Shown here one piece after another: positions 27,167-35,837 of a stretch of 64,000 bases of DNA. The notes under the pieces are model-generated. The model had not been told where the DNA came from. It made no database searches and saw only the letters and a list, made by a program, of their open reading frames with translations. The translations under genes and the position numbers were made by a program. The stretch's first letter is position 1; every line of letters begins with the position of its first letter. The stretch lies in the NCBI GenBank assembly GCA_029782365.1, contig JAKOUW010000136.1, positions 62,001-126,000 of the forward strand. Direction: 5' to 3'. Source of the stretch: Chloroflexota bacterium. GTDB lineage: Bacteria; Chloroflexota; Anaerolineae; Anaerolineales; UBA4823.

Positions 27167-28405
27167 ATGAATACACCAAATCAACCTCTCAGAGCCATAT
27201 ACAGGAAAATACTAAATTTCTGTCAACGGCCAAGAAATGCTTTTTTCATTGCTTTTTTTGTTTACGGCTTATATGCCATCCGGCGAGGAATGCTTCAAGG
27301 GCCATCCCAGTTCAACTACTACGCTTATCTATCCGATGCTTTTCTACACGGACAACTTAACCTAAGGCTGATCCCTGGATCAGTGCATGATCTGGTTTTC
27401 TTTGGTCAGCAATATTATTTGTATTGGCCTCCTTTACCCGCAATTATAATGATGCCGTTGGTTGGCATTTGGGGAGTAAATATCAACGATTACCTTTTTA
27501 CCTTGTTTTTTGCTTCCCTAAATGTAGCTTTGGTGGCTCATCTACTCCATACAGCAACCAATCACAAAGTTGTAAATTTATCCTCAAATAAAATAGGTTT
27601 GTTAACTCTGTTCTTTTCTTTTGGAACTGTTCAATTTGGCTTAGCACCAATGGGACAGGTATGGAGCACAGGAATGATCCTAGGGTTCTTTTTTGTGGCT
27701 TTATCATACCTGGCTGCGATTACACTTGATGGTTGGAAGGCATTTTTTTTTACCGGATTGGCAATTGCAGCGGCATTTCTTACAAGGAATACTCTTTTTC
27801 TACCCGGCATTTGGCCGGCTTATCAACTCATTAAATCTCATTGGCATAAGGGATTTCGATATTTAGTTGGTGGTTCTTTGCTTGCATCGGCCCCTATACT
27901 TTTGGCTGTTGTTGGTATGTTGTTATATAACTTTGCTCGGTTTGGTTCACCTATCGATTTCGGTTTAAATTACCATTTAATGGCGCCCCGTTTTCTTAAT
28001 GATTACCAGTTATACGGCGCATTTAACTTATATTACCTTCCCAAGAATTTGTTTTATCATTTTATATCATATCCTTTACCTCTGAGGCCCGATTCAGTTG
28101 AGGGTGGAAGCTTATTTTTACTCAGCCCTGTGTTTTTTGGTTTGTTCTGGGGTCTTGTTCGTTATCGCCGTAACCTTTCAACATGGATTTTGTTACTGAC
28201 CATTATAATTTCGTATATACCAATGGGTTTGTTAATGGGCACTGGTTGGGTACAATGGGGGCCACGTTATTCGCTTGATTTTACGATTCCGCTGTTATTA
28301 TTAACTTCGCTCGGCGTAGAGAACTGGTCAGATTTACTCCTATTTGCTTTAACTTATATTTCATTTTTACATTACTTAATCGGGGTCAAGTATTTAATCG
28401 GCTAG
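27167..28405 (+). CDS. Polytopic membrane protein, GT-C-like
   Basis: 412 residues, about ten membrane segments. After helix 1 the loop QFNYYAYLSDAFLHGQLNL is followed by YYLYWPPLPAIIMMPLVGIWG, which fits the GT-C pattern of an acidic or aromatic loop and a PP motif, but no standard family name can be given. The gene is AT-rich and has no obvious ribosome binding site. The 228-base spacer before it is AT-rich and shows no other feature. Confidence 0.65.
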   Translation: MNTPNQPLRAIYRKILNFCQRPRNAFFIAFFVYGLYAIRRGMLQGPSQFNYYAYLSDAFLHGQLNLRLIPGSVHDLVFFGQQYYLYWPPLPAIIMMPLVGIWGVNINDYLFTLFFASLNVALVAHLLHTATNHKVVNLSSNKIGLLTLFFSFGTVQFGLAPMGQVWSTGMILGFFFVALSYLAAITLDGWKAFFFTGLAIAAAFLTRNTLFLPGIWPAYQLIKSHWHKGFRYLVGGSLLASAPILLAVVGMLLYNFARFGSPIDFGLNYHLMAPRFLNDYQLYGAFNLYYLPKNLFYHFISYPLPLRPDSVEGGSLFLLSPVFFGLFWGLVRYRRNLSTWILLLTIIISYIPMGLLMGTGWVQWGPRYSLDFTIPLLLLTSLGVENWSDLLLFALTYISFLHYLIGVKYLIG

Positions 28406-28466
28406 TATTTTCTGGTGCAGTAATGAATAAAAAAATAAACAGCCGAGACGATCCTTGCGTATTTTT

Positions 28467-29699
28467 TTATTCCTTAAAATTATGCACAGTTTCTCTTTGA
28501 TAAAGTTGGATTGATATTATCAAAATCAAAATTAGCTCAAAATAATAAATAGAATATCCAATTGATGGGGGTAGAAAAGCGCTCATGAACTGAAGAATAG
28601 ATATTACCGGCACAAAGTACAAGCTTACAGCAGTTAATCCATTTGTCCAATTCTTTTGACGGAGGCGGATCATTATATTGATTGCAGGTAACAGTAAAAA
28701 AGTTGTGCTGTGAATGTGGAGGTGAGGCGAAAAGAAAACAGCGAGAACTATAGAAATATTGACGATAAATAAGGAATTTACTTGGCGATTTCGAATCCAA
28801 AGAAGAACGATGATTAATGTACTGACTATTTCAGCAACCCAAGCTGTTTGCCTCGCTGCAGTTAATTCAAATTTGGGAAAGGTGCGCAGTAGAAAACCAA
28901 GGAAGTTATACATACTTTCCGGATTCAAGCCGAATTCCGAACTGGTCGAACTAATTTTCATAAGATTGATGAAATCGATAATTCCTCCAATCCTTATGAA
29001 AGCCAGAGTAAACAAGAACAAAGATGAACACCCCAGAAAAAACCACACGGAAGCCTTGCGCCTTGAAGAAACCAACGCCAGCCCTAATGGGCCAGCTATC
29101 GTTGGGGATAGGGTTGACCATGCCAGACCCAATCCGGTTTTCACTGCATTTGATTCGATAATACCTGTTTGCCACAACAACAAGCCAAGTAGAATAAAAA
29201 TTGTATCCTGCCCTGCCAAAATACTTAAGAACAAAGGGTAGAATAAAAGGAAGCCTGCAGATGCAAAAAAAGTGGAAAGGCTGTCAAATTTATTTCGCCT
29301 GAGCAAATTGAAGATGATCCAACCACAAGCAATCCAGATCAGTATTCGAACAAAAGTCCAGAGGGTAAAAGCAAGCTTAAAATCATCAATTGAGATAAGT
29401 GCTAATAGAGGTGCAAGATATGGCGGATGCTGTGACAAATTTGATCCACCAGAAAAATAATAATCCCCTTCGAGGTTCTTTTGGATCGAACGCTGAATAT
29501 CTAAGTTAAAAAGTTCTTGAGGCTGACCTAAGCGAACGATCCGACCTGCCGTATAAAAACTAATAAAGTCTGTTCCATAAACAGCCGTACCTTGAATAAA
29601 AATTGACCAAGCCAAAATATAGATGAGCAATAAGAATCCTAACATTCCTCCTAAAATAATAAACAAAATGATGCGTTGTTTATTCTTTGCTAATTCCAT
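28467..29699 (-). CDS. GT87-like (DUF2029) polytopic glycosyltransferase
   Basis: 410 residues, about ten membrane segments. VYGTDFISFYTAGRIVRLGQPQELFNLD and HPPYLAPLLALISI are the two GT87 motifs after helix 1. A TATAAT on the minus strand (29706-29711) ends only six bases (AAGGAG) before the ATG, so the transcript may be leaderless; alternatively a later start is used. It is the last gene before the DnaA-box region. Confidence 0.78.
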   Translation of the reverse strand: MELAKNKQRIILFIILGGMLGFLLLIYILAWSIFIQGTAVYGTDFISFYTAGRIVRLGQPQELFNLDIQRSIQKNLEGDYYFSGGSNLSQHPPYLAPLLALISIDDFKLAFTLWTFVRILIWIACGWIIFNLLRRNKFDSLSTFFASAGFLLFYPLFLSILAGQDTIFILLGLLLWQTGIIESNAVKTGLGLAWSTLSPTIAGPLGLALVSSRRKASVWFFLGCSSLFLFTLAFIRIGGIIDFINLMKISSTSSEFGLNPESMYNFLGFLLRTFPKFELTAARQTAWVAEIVSTLIIVLLWIRNRQVNSLFIVNISIVLAVFFSPHLHIHSTTFLLLPAINIMIRLRQKNWTNGLTAVSLYFVPVISILQFMSAFLPPSIGYSIYYFELILILIISIQLYQRETVHNFKE

Positions 29700-29782
29700 C
29701 TCCTTATTATAATGAAAACATAGTTAAGGAACGTCAAGCGAGGAAATATTTACTACACCTCCCTGCAACATTAATTTTTAAT

Positions 29783-30180
29783 CCCCATATATGGGGGAAT
29801 AACTTTTGCCTCGCCTTCCCAAAACTGTGGATAACTCGCGAAAAACTGTGGATAAGTGGCGTAATCTGGGGAAAACCCGCTTTTTTGAGCTAAAATGACT
29901 AATAACTGCACCCCTATATATGGGGGGTGGCTGAGCCCTCTCCCCAGGCCAGCGTGAGTCGCTGTGGGTTGGGGATAACTCCGCATGTTCCTCATATTCT
30001 TCCCCGCAGGGGCTGGGGATAACGCTGGTTAACAAAACCGGCAGATGTATGGGCTGAGCAAGCGCACAGCGCCAGTGTTGGGCATAAAAGAGTCCCATAC
30101 GGAAGTTATCCACATATCCACAGGCCCTACGAGTACTATTAACTATTAAATACCTACAATCTATGAATGTATATATAATC
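29783..30180. other. Candidate chromosomal replication origin (oriC)
   Basis: This gene-free stretch holds perfect DnaA boxes (TTATCCACA or complement) at 29826-29834, 29847-29855 and 30106-30114. One-mismatch boxes lie at 29970-29978, 30014-30022 and 30114-30122. The last pair is followed by a GC-rich GGCCC and then CTACGAGTACTATTAACTA and more AT-rich DNA to 30180, closely like the DnaA-box / GC-rich / DnaA-trio layout of the B. subtilis unwinding element. CCCC-ATATAT-GGGG palindromes lie at 29783-29796 and, imperfect, at 29911-29925. No dnaA, dnaN or rpmH is in the window. The parS site at 41093 supports the assignment. Confidence 0.72.
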
Positions 30181-30181
30181 C

Positions 30182-32578
30182 TTAAGCCTTGAACTTCACC
30201 ACCGTGACGCCATCGCCGCCTTCTTTTTCGCTGCCCGATTCAAACGCTTTGACATGGGCGTGATTGTGCAGGGCCTCGCGCACGGCCAGGCGCAGCTTGC
30301 CGGTGCCTTTGCCGTGAATAATGCGCACGAACGGCAGACCGGCCAGGAAGGCCGCATCCAGGTAGCGGTCGAGGGCATCCAACGCCTCGTCGGCGCGCTG
30401 GCCGCGCAGGTCCAGCTCCAGGCCGGGCGAAGCGGGCTGGTTGAAGGTGGGCGCTGGTTGGTCGGCTGCCGGCTTGCGCCGGCGCTGGGCCGGGGTGCTC
30501 TCGGCTTTGGCGGCCAGGCTGGCGGGCTGTAACTCGGCCAACCGGGTGCGGATGCGCAGCGCACCCACCTGCACTTCGGCGTCTTCCGCTCCCAGCGAGG
30601 TGATCACGCCCTGCATATTCAGGCCGTGGATGGCCACTTTATCGCCCAGGCGCAGTGGCTGCAGCACCACAGCCGCGTTGGGCTGGCGCTCCACCGGGCG
30701 GGCGGCGCTGTCTTGCAGGTTTTCCAGCTTTTCTTCCACCGCCTGCAGCGCTTCCAGGGGTTGGCGGGCGCGCGCCAGCGCCCGGCGGGCCTGGCTGAGC
30801 TCTTCGTCCAGCTCGCGCACCTGGTTTTCGGCCTGCTGGCGGGCTTTTTCCAGCACACTGCGGCGCTCGTCCTCGATGGCGTCCAGCTTGCCGGCCAGCT
30901 CGGTGCGCAGCGTCTCGGCTTCGTGGCGGGCGCGCTCGGCATGAGAGCGCGCCTGGCGGGCCAGGTCGCGCTGGCGGTGGATCTCGTCCAGCAGATCTTC
31001 GGCGCGCACATCAGTCGGGTTCAGCTCGGCGCGGGCAGACTGGATGATGCTCTCGGGCATGCCCAGGCGCTGGGCAATGGCCAAAGCGTTGGAGCGCCCC
31101 GGCAGGCCGATGGTCAGGTGATAGGTGGGGCGCAGGGTTTCGATATCGAATTCCATGCTGGCGTTGATGGCGCCGGGGGTGGCGTGGGCGTAGGCTTTCA
31201 GCTCGGGGTGGTGGGTGGTGACCAGGGTGGTGATGCGGCGCTCGATCAGGTGGGTGAGAATGCCGCGCGCCAGGGCGGCGCCTTCCTGCGGATCGGTGCC
31301 GGCGCCCAACTCGTCCAAGATCACCAGGCACGTGGGGTCGGCGCTCTCCAGGATGTGGATGATGTTGGTGATATGGCCGGAGAAGGTGGACAGGGACTGC
31401 TCGATGGACTGCTCGTCGCCGATATCGGCGTAGATGTTCTGAAACAGGCTGATCTGCGAGCCGGTGTGGGCGGGGATGTGCAGGCCGCTCTGGGCCAGCA
31501 GGGCCAGCAGGCCGACTGTTTTCAGCGTGACCGTTTTACCGCCGGTGTTGGGGCCGGTGATGATCAGGGCGAAGGTTTGCTCGTCCAGCTCGACATCCAC
31601 CGGCACCACGTTCCTGGGGTCGAGCAAAGGGTGGCGGGCCTCGCTGAGGCGGATGACGCTGCCCGGGTGGCGGCGGTCGGCTTTGGGACGGATCGGCAGC
31701 AGCTCGGGCTCGCTGGCGGCCAGGGCTTCGGCGTAGCGGCTCTTGGCGAGCGCCAGGTCGAGCTCGGCGATCACCTCGACGGTGGCGATCAATTCGCCGG
31801 CCTGGCGCCCCACCTGCAGGGAAAGCTCGCTGAGGATGCGACGCTCTTCGTCACGCTCGGCCAGCAGCAGTTCGCGGTACTGGTTGTTGGCTTCCACCAC
31901 CACCAGCGGCTCGACGAACAGCGTCGCCCCAGAAGAAGACTGGTCGTGGACGATGGATTTGATGTGGCCTTTGAACTCGGAGCGCAGGGGGATGACATAG
32001 CGGCCGTCGCGCTGCGTGATGAGGGCTTCCTGCAGGGCGGGGGCCATCTTGGGGTCGCCAATGATGCGCTGCAGGCGGCTGAGCAGGCGCTCGTGAGCGA
32101 TGCGCAGGTCGCGGCGGATGGCTCCGAGCCTGGCCGACGCGCTGTCCAGGATTTCGCCGCGGTCGGAAATGGCGCGGGTGATGGCATCCACCAGCCCGGC
32201 GGGGGCTGGCAGTTGGGCGGCGATGCGGTACAGGTTGGGGAATTGGTTTTCCTGCTTTTCAAAGACGCGCCACAGGGTGCGGGCGGCCACCAGGGTAGAC
32301 TTGATATCCAGCAGGTCGGCCGGGGGAAGCACCCCGCCGTGCACGGCCAGGTCAACCGCGGCGCGGATATCACGCGCCCCGCCAATGGTCAGGTCGGGGC
32401 GCGTGACCATGAACAGGATGGCTTCGCGGGTTTCGGCCTGCAGCCGGCGAGCCTCATCCAGGTTGGTGGTTGGGCGCAGCGAGCGCGCTTTATCCTTGGA
32501 GGCGGCAAAGGCGCAGTAAGCGGCCAGGCGCTCCAAGACTTTGGGATATTCCAGGATTTGTAATGTTTTTTCGTCCAT
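30182..32578 (-). CDS. mutS2: MutS2 family endonuclease/ATPase with Smr domain
   Basis: 798 residues, normal for MutS2. The order is a MutS-type core and clamp, then the ATPase with Walker A ITGPNTGGKTVTLKT and Walker B CLVILDELGAGTDP, then a long charged coiled coil (about residues 515-620). A KOW-like segment (LRLGDKVAIHGL) and the C-terminal Smr nuclease domain (LDLRGQRADEALDALDRYL...RIIHGKGTGKLR) complete it. MutS2 acts in recombination control and in collided-ribosome rescue rather than mismatch repair. It abuts the candidate origin. Confidence 0.95.
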   Translation of the reverse strand: MDEKTLQILEYPKVLERLAAYCAFAASKDKARSLRPTTNLDEARRLQAETREAILFMVTRPDLTIGGARDIRAAVDLAVHGGVLPPADLLDIKSTLVAARTLWRVFEKQENQFPNLYRIAAQLPAPAGLVDAITRAISDRGEILDSASARLGAIRRDLRIAHERLLSRLQRIIGDPKMAPALQEALITQRDGRYVIPLRSEFKGHIKSIVHDQSSSGATLFVEPLVVVEANNQYRELLLAERDEERRILSELSLQVGRQAGELIATVEVIAELDLALAKSRYAEALAASEPELLPIRPKADRRHPGSVIRLSEARHPLLDPRNVVPVDVELDEQTFALIITGPNTGGKTVTLKTVGLLALLAQSGLHIPAHTGSQISLFQNIYADIGDEQSIEQSLSTFSGHITNIIHILESADPTCLVILDELGAGTDPQEGAALARGILTHLIERRITTLVTTHHPELKAYAHATPGAINASMEFDIETLRPTYHLTIGLPGRSNALAIAQRLGMPESIIQSARAELNPTDVRAEDLLDEIHRQRDLARQARSHAERARHEAETLRTELAGKLDAIEDERRSVLEKARQQAENQVRELDEELSQARRALARARQPLEALQAVEEKLENLQDSAARPVERQPNAAVVLQPLRLGDKVAIHGLNMQGVITSLGAEDAEVQVGALRIRTRLAELQPASLAAKAESTPAQRRRKPAADQPAPTFNQPASPGLELDLRGQRADEALDALDRYLDAAFLAGLPFVRIIHGKGTGKLRLAVREALHNHAHVKAFESGSEKEGGDGVTVVKFKA

Positions 32579-32581
32579 ACA

Positions 32582-34372
32582 TCATGTTTTTGGCCCCAGG
32601 CGGCTGCGTTCTTCGGCGGCGACGCTCTCGTCCAGCTTGCGGAACAGCGGGGCGGGCTGGTTGAGGGCCTGCCCGGGCGCCAGGCGGCTGGGTTCCCAGC
32701 GCCCACTGGCGCTGCCCGGCCGGTAGCGCAGCACGGTGTGCTCTCCCAGGCTGTCCTGGACGGTGTCGATGTAGCCCTCACCAAATAGGGGCGAGGTGTA
32801 GCCGAAGAAGGTGTGCAGCCGTTCGCTGGAGAAGGGCAGGAACGGTGCGAAGAAAAGTTTCAGGTTGTCGATGCATTTCAGCGCGGCATAAATAGAACGC
32901 GCGGCCGCATCTTTATCGGTCTTGATGGTGAACCAGGGGGCGGATATGTCGAGGTAGCGGTTGACTTCCGTCGCCAGGCGCATGGCTTCACCCAGGGCGC
33001 CGCGCAGTTGGACCTTGTTGAGATATTCGCCCACCGAGGCGAACCCGCCTTCGACGACGGCGATGATCTGCTGGTCGGCGGGGGCGAGCCCGGCGGGGGC
33101 AGGCGCGTGCCCGTCCCAGTGCCTGTAGGTGAAAGACAGGACACGGTTGGCCAGGTTGCCCCAGGTGGCGACCAGCTCGTTGTTGTTGCGGGCCACGAAC
33201 TCGCCCCAATCCCAATCGCTGTCGCGCATCTCGGGCATGTTGACCGTCAGGTAGTAGCGCAGGGCATCGGGATCGTAACGCGATAAGGCGTCTTTGCCCC
33301 ACACAGCCCAATTGCGGCTGCCGGAGATTTTTTGCCCCTCCAGGTTCATGAACATGTTGGCGGGCACATCATACGGCAGGGTGAGCGGCTGTCCGCTTTC
33401 TCCGCTGAAGATGCGCACGAAACCTTCTCCCACGCCCAGCAGTTGGGCGGGCCACCAGGCGGCATGGAAGAAGATGTTGTCTTTGCCGATGAAGTGAAAA
33501 GCTTTGGCAGACGGGTTGGTCCACCAGTTTTTCCAGGCATCGGCCGGGCCGTGAATGTGCGCCCATTCGATGGCGGCTGAAAGATAGCCGATCACGGCTT
33601 CGAACCAGACGTACAGGCACTTGCCCTCCCAACCGGCCACCGGCACCGGGATGCCCCAGTCCAGGTCGCGCGTGATGGGACGGCTGCGCAGTCCTTCGCT
33701 TTCGATCTGGCCGAGCGACTGGCGGATGACGGTTTCACGCCAGTAATGCTGGCGCTCACGCAGGAATTGGGTCACCTCAGGCTCCAGCTTGGAGAGGTCC
33801 AGGTAGAAATGCTGGGTCTCGCGCAGCTCTGGAGTGGAAGAATCCACCTTGGAGCGCGGGTTGAGCAGTTTTTCGGGCTCCAGCACATTGCCACAGCGGT
33901 CGCATTGGTCACTTCGAGCGCCTTCGAAGCCGCAGATGTAGCAGGTGCCTTCGACGTAGCGGTCGGGCAAGAAGCGCCTGGAACCGGGGGAGTACCACTG
34001 TGGGCGGGTCTCGGTGTACAGGAAGCCGTTTTCTTGCAGCGCCAGGAAGATGCTCTGCGAGACTTTGAAATGGTTTTGCGTGTGGGTGGTGGTGAACAAA
34101 TCATATTGGATGCCGAGCTGTTTAAACAGCTCCAGGAAGCCATCGTGATAGAACTTGTACACTTCTTCCACCGGTTTCTTCTCGGCATCGGCGCGCAGCG
34201 TGACCGGCGTGCCGTGCGAGTCGGTGCCAGAGACCATCAACACATTGTTGCCCAACAGGCGGTGGTAGCGGGCGACAATATCCCCAGGCAGGTGCGAACC
34301 AGTGATATTGCCCACGTGGATTTGGGCATTGGCATAAGGCCAGGCGATTGCAATTAAGATGTTCTCAGGCAT
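32582..34372 (-). CDS. metG: Methionyl-tRNA synthetase
   Basis: 596 residues, class I. The HIGH-like motif is HVGN in ANAQIHVGNITGSHLPGD. A zinc knuckle of the CxxC...CxxC type (CYICGFEGARSDQCDRCGN) sits in the connective peptide. KISGS in NLEGQKISGSRNW replaces KMSKS. The anticodon-binding helical domain follows, and no C-terminal tRNA-binding appendix is present. A promoter, a Met-containing leader ORF and a terminator precede it; only about 28 bases separate the terminator from the ATG, so expression depends on read-through. It is followed by mutS2 after 3 bases. Confidence 0.94.
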   Translation of the reverse strand: MPENILIAIAWPYANAQIHVGNITGSHLPGDIVARYHRLLGNNVLMVSGTDSHGTPVTLRADAEKKPVEEVYKFYHDGFLELFKQLGIQYDLFTTTHTQNHFKVSQSIFLALQENGFLYTETRPQWYSPGSRRFLPDRYVEGTCYICGFEGARSDQCDRCGNVLEPEKLLNPRSKVDSSTPELRETQHFYLDLSKLEPEVTQFLRERQHYWRETVIRQSLGQIESEGLRSRPITRDLDWGIPVPVAGWEGKCLYVWFEAVIGYLSAAIEWAHIHGPADAWKNWWTNPSAKAFHFIGKDNIFFHAAWWPAQLLGVGEGFVRIFSGESGQPLTLPYDVPANMFMNLEGQKISGSRNWAVWGKDALSRYDPDALRYYLTVNMPEMRDSDWDWGEFVARNNNELVATWGNLANRVLSFTYRHWDGHAPAPAGLAPADQQIIAVVEGGFASVGEYLNKVQLRGALGEAMRLATEVNRYLDISAPWFTIKTDKDAAARSIYAALKCIDNLKLFFAPFLPFSSERLHTFFGYTSPLFGEGYIDTVQDSLGEHTVLRYRPGSASGRWEPSRLAPGQALNQPAPLFRKLDESVAAEERSRLGPKT

Positions 34373-34404
34373 ACGTCACTCCATTCAAAAAAAAACTACA
34401 AAAA

Positions 34405-34430
34405 AAGGCCGTCCAATTCTGGACAGCCTT
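34405..34430 (-). terminator. Attenuator-type terminator upstream of metG
   Basis: AAGGC/GCCTT and GTCCA/TGGAC form an 11-bp stem with one mismatch around a 4-base loop. On the minus strand it is followed by an uninterrupted run of seven T. It lies 27 bases after the leader-ORF stop and about 30 bases before the metG ATG, leaving no room for a separate metG promoter. Confidence 0.85.
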
Positions 34431-34457
34431 AAAATTCAGAAACAGGTTGAAACCCTA

Positions 34458-34541
34458 CTACTTCGCTGCCCAGGCACAGTTCGTCTTGCGCATGATCATG
34501 CGCACGGACATCAACTCAGACGAAGAAACCAAGTACAGCAT
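34458..34541 (-). CDS. 27-codon putative leader peptide of metG
   Basis: An ATG at 34541 with GAGGTGA seven bases upstream opens a 27-codon frame ending in two TAG codons. Methionines are at positions 1, 11, 15 and 17 (sequence around them: ELMSVRMIMRK). The Met15/Met17 codons lie inside a perfect 18-bp palindrome (34487-34504). Promoter, leader ORF, hairpin and terminator precede the methionyl-tRNA synthetase gene, as in ribosome-mediated attenuation. The peptide itself resembles no protein I recognise. Confidence 0.65.
   Translation of the reverse strand: MLYLVSSSELMSVRMIMRKTNCAWAAK
34487..34504. repeat. Perfect 18-bp palindrome inside the metG leader ORF
   Basis: TGCGCATGATCATGCGCA equals its own reverse complement. 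In RNA it would give a 7-bp stem with a GAUC loop, a candidate pause hairpin covering the Met15 and Met17 codons of the leader. Confidence 0.8.
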
Positions 34542-34564
34542 TTTTGATTCACCTCTATGCTTAG

Positions 34565-34593
34565 AGTTTACGCGCCCCGCAATGTTTTGTCAA
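34565..34593 (-). promoter_or_regulatory. Promoter of the metG leader
   Basis: On the minus strand TTGACA (34588-34593, perfect consensus), a 17-base spacer, then TAAACT (34565-34570). It lies directly after the sigma-factor stop codon. The start would be about 17 bases before the leader ATG. Confidence 0.8.
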
Positions 34594-34597
34594 GGAA

Positions 34598-35767
34598 TTA
34601 TAGATATTCGCGCAGCCGGCGTGAGCGGCAGGGATGGCGCAGGCGGCGCAAAGCCTTGCCCTCGATTTGGCGGATGCGCTCGCGCGTCAGGCCAAATTTT
34701 TGGCCGACTTCCTCCAGGGTGTAGGCATGGCCGTTTTCCAATCCGAAGCGCAGCTTCAGGATGCGCTCTTCGCGCGGGGAAAGCGTGGAAAGCACCTGGG
34801 CAACCCGGTCGCGCAGCAAGTTCTCATAGGCGGTTTGGGAGGGAGAAGGAGTCAAGTCGTCCTCGACGAACATTCCAAATTCGGATTCTTCATCGTCGCC
34901 CACCGGGCTTTCGAGCGAGATCGGCGTCCACGAGACCTGCTGCATCCATTCCACCCGGCCGGCGTCCACTTCCATGACGCTGGACAGCTCCTCGGTGGTT
35001 GGTGGGCGCCCCAGGTCTTGCTCTAACTGGTGAGAGGTTTTGTACATCGAGCGGATGCGGTCGGTCATGTGCACCGGCACGCGAATGGTGCGCCCCTGGT
35101 CGGCGATGGCCCGGGTGATGGTCTGGCGGATCCACCATGTGGCGTAGGTGGAAAATCGAAAACCGCGTTCGTATTCGTACTTGGTGACAGCTTTCATTAA
35201 ACCCAGGTTGCCCTCTTGGATCAAATCCAGGAAAGGCACCCCGCGGCCGATATATTTCTTGGCGATGCTGACCACCAGGCGGGTGTTGGCTTTGATCAGG
35301 TGCTCACGCGCCTGCGCCCCATCCTGAATCAAGGCCTCAAGCTGCTGCCGGCAGGCCTGGCTGATTTTGTTTTTCAACGCTTTCAATTCTTTGAAAGCTT
35401 CTATGCTGGAACGGATGCGCTTAGCGAGGCTGACTTCTTCTTCCATGCTCAACAGCGGGACGCGGGACATTTCTTTCAAGTACAGCCCGACGGTATCGTC
35501 AGGCGAAATATGCTCCATGTTGAAAAAGCCCTTAAATTCTGATTCCTCGCCATCGTTGTCCGCACAGCCAGCGGAGTCATCATCCGCCAAAATTTCCACC
35601 CCCATCTTGCGCAGCACAAGCTGCAGGCGGTGGAACAGTTGCCCGTCTTGTTTACCAGGGGCGACATCGAGAATGTCATCATTTGTCAGGTAGCCTTGGA
35701 TTTCAGCGCGTTCCAGGAGCGTATTGAGAATTTCCCCTTGGATCTGGTTGAGGCGAGGAGTTACCAT
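34598..35767 (-). CDS. rpoD: Primary-type RNA polymerase sigma factor
   Basis: 389 residues. The N-terminal 60 residues resemble region 1.1 ([22 protein letters not shown]). Region 1.2 is [22 protein letters not shown]. Region 2 contains [31 protein letters not shown], the -10 recognition helix. Region 3 is VHMTDRI...; region 4 is [45 protein letters not shown], the -35 helix-turn-helix. CGGAGGG precedes the ATG. It could be the housekeeping sigma A or a close group 2 paralogue. Confidence 0.92.
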   Translation of the reverse strand: MVTPRLNQIQGEILNTLLERAEIQGYLTNDDILDVAPGKQDGQLFHRLQLVLRKMGVEILADDDSAGCADNDGEESEFKGFFNMEHISPDDTVGLYLKEMSRVPLLSMEEEVSLAKRIRSSIEAFKELKALKNKISQACRQQLEALIQDGAQAREHLIKANTRLVVSIAKKYIGRGVPFLDLIQEGNLGLMKAVTKYEYERGFRFSTYATWWIRQTITRAIADQGRTIRVPVHMTDRIRSMYKTSHQLEQDLGRPPTTEELSSVMEVDAGRVEWMQQVSWTPISLESPVGDDEESEFGMFVEDDLTPSPSQTAYENLLRDRVAQVLSTLSPREERILKLRFGLENGHAYTLEEVGQKFGLTRERIRQIEGKALRRLRHPCRSRRLREYL

Positions 35768-35837
35768 GCACGACCCTCCGATGAAAGAAGCCTATTATCT
35801 CCACCGGGCAGCCGATTAGAAAAAAAGGTCTGCTGCC

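Noticed and set aside
29783..29925. CCCC-ATATAT-GGGG palindromes as transcription terminators
   Set aside because: No T-run follows either copy, and both lie among DnaA boxes away from gene ends.
30626..32563. 645-codon open frame opposite mutS2
   Set aside because: It is antisense to a well-supported MutS2 gene, has shadow composition (Gly/Gln/Val/His-rich) and no recognisable domain or ribosome binding site.
34373..34597. T-box or SAM riboswitch upstream of metG
   Set aside because: No T-box antiterminator sequence and no S-box-like conserved core could be found; the leader ORF plus terminator explains the region better.
34348..34977. 209-codon plus-strand frame across the metG leader and the end of the sigma-factor gene
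   Set aside because: It is antisense to the sigma-factor 3' end, shows Arg/Ala/Pro-rich shadow composition, and crosses the terminator and promoter elements of the minus strand.
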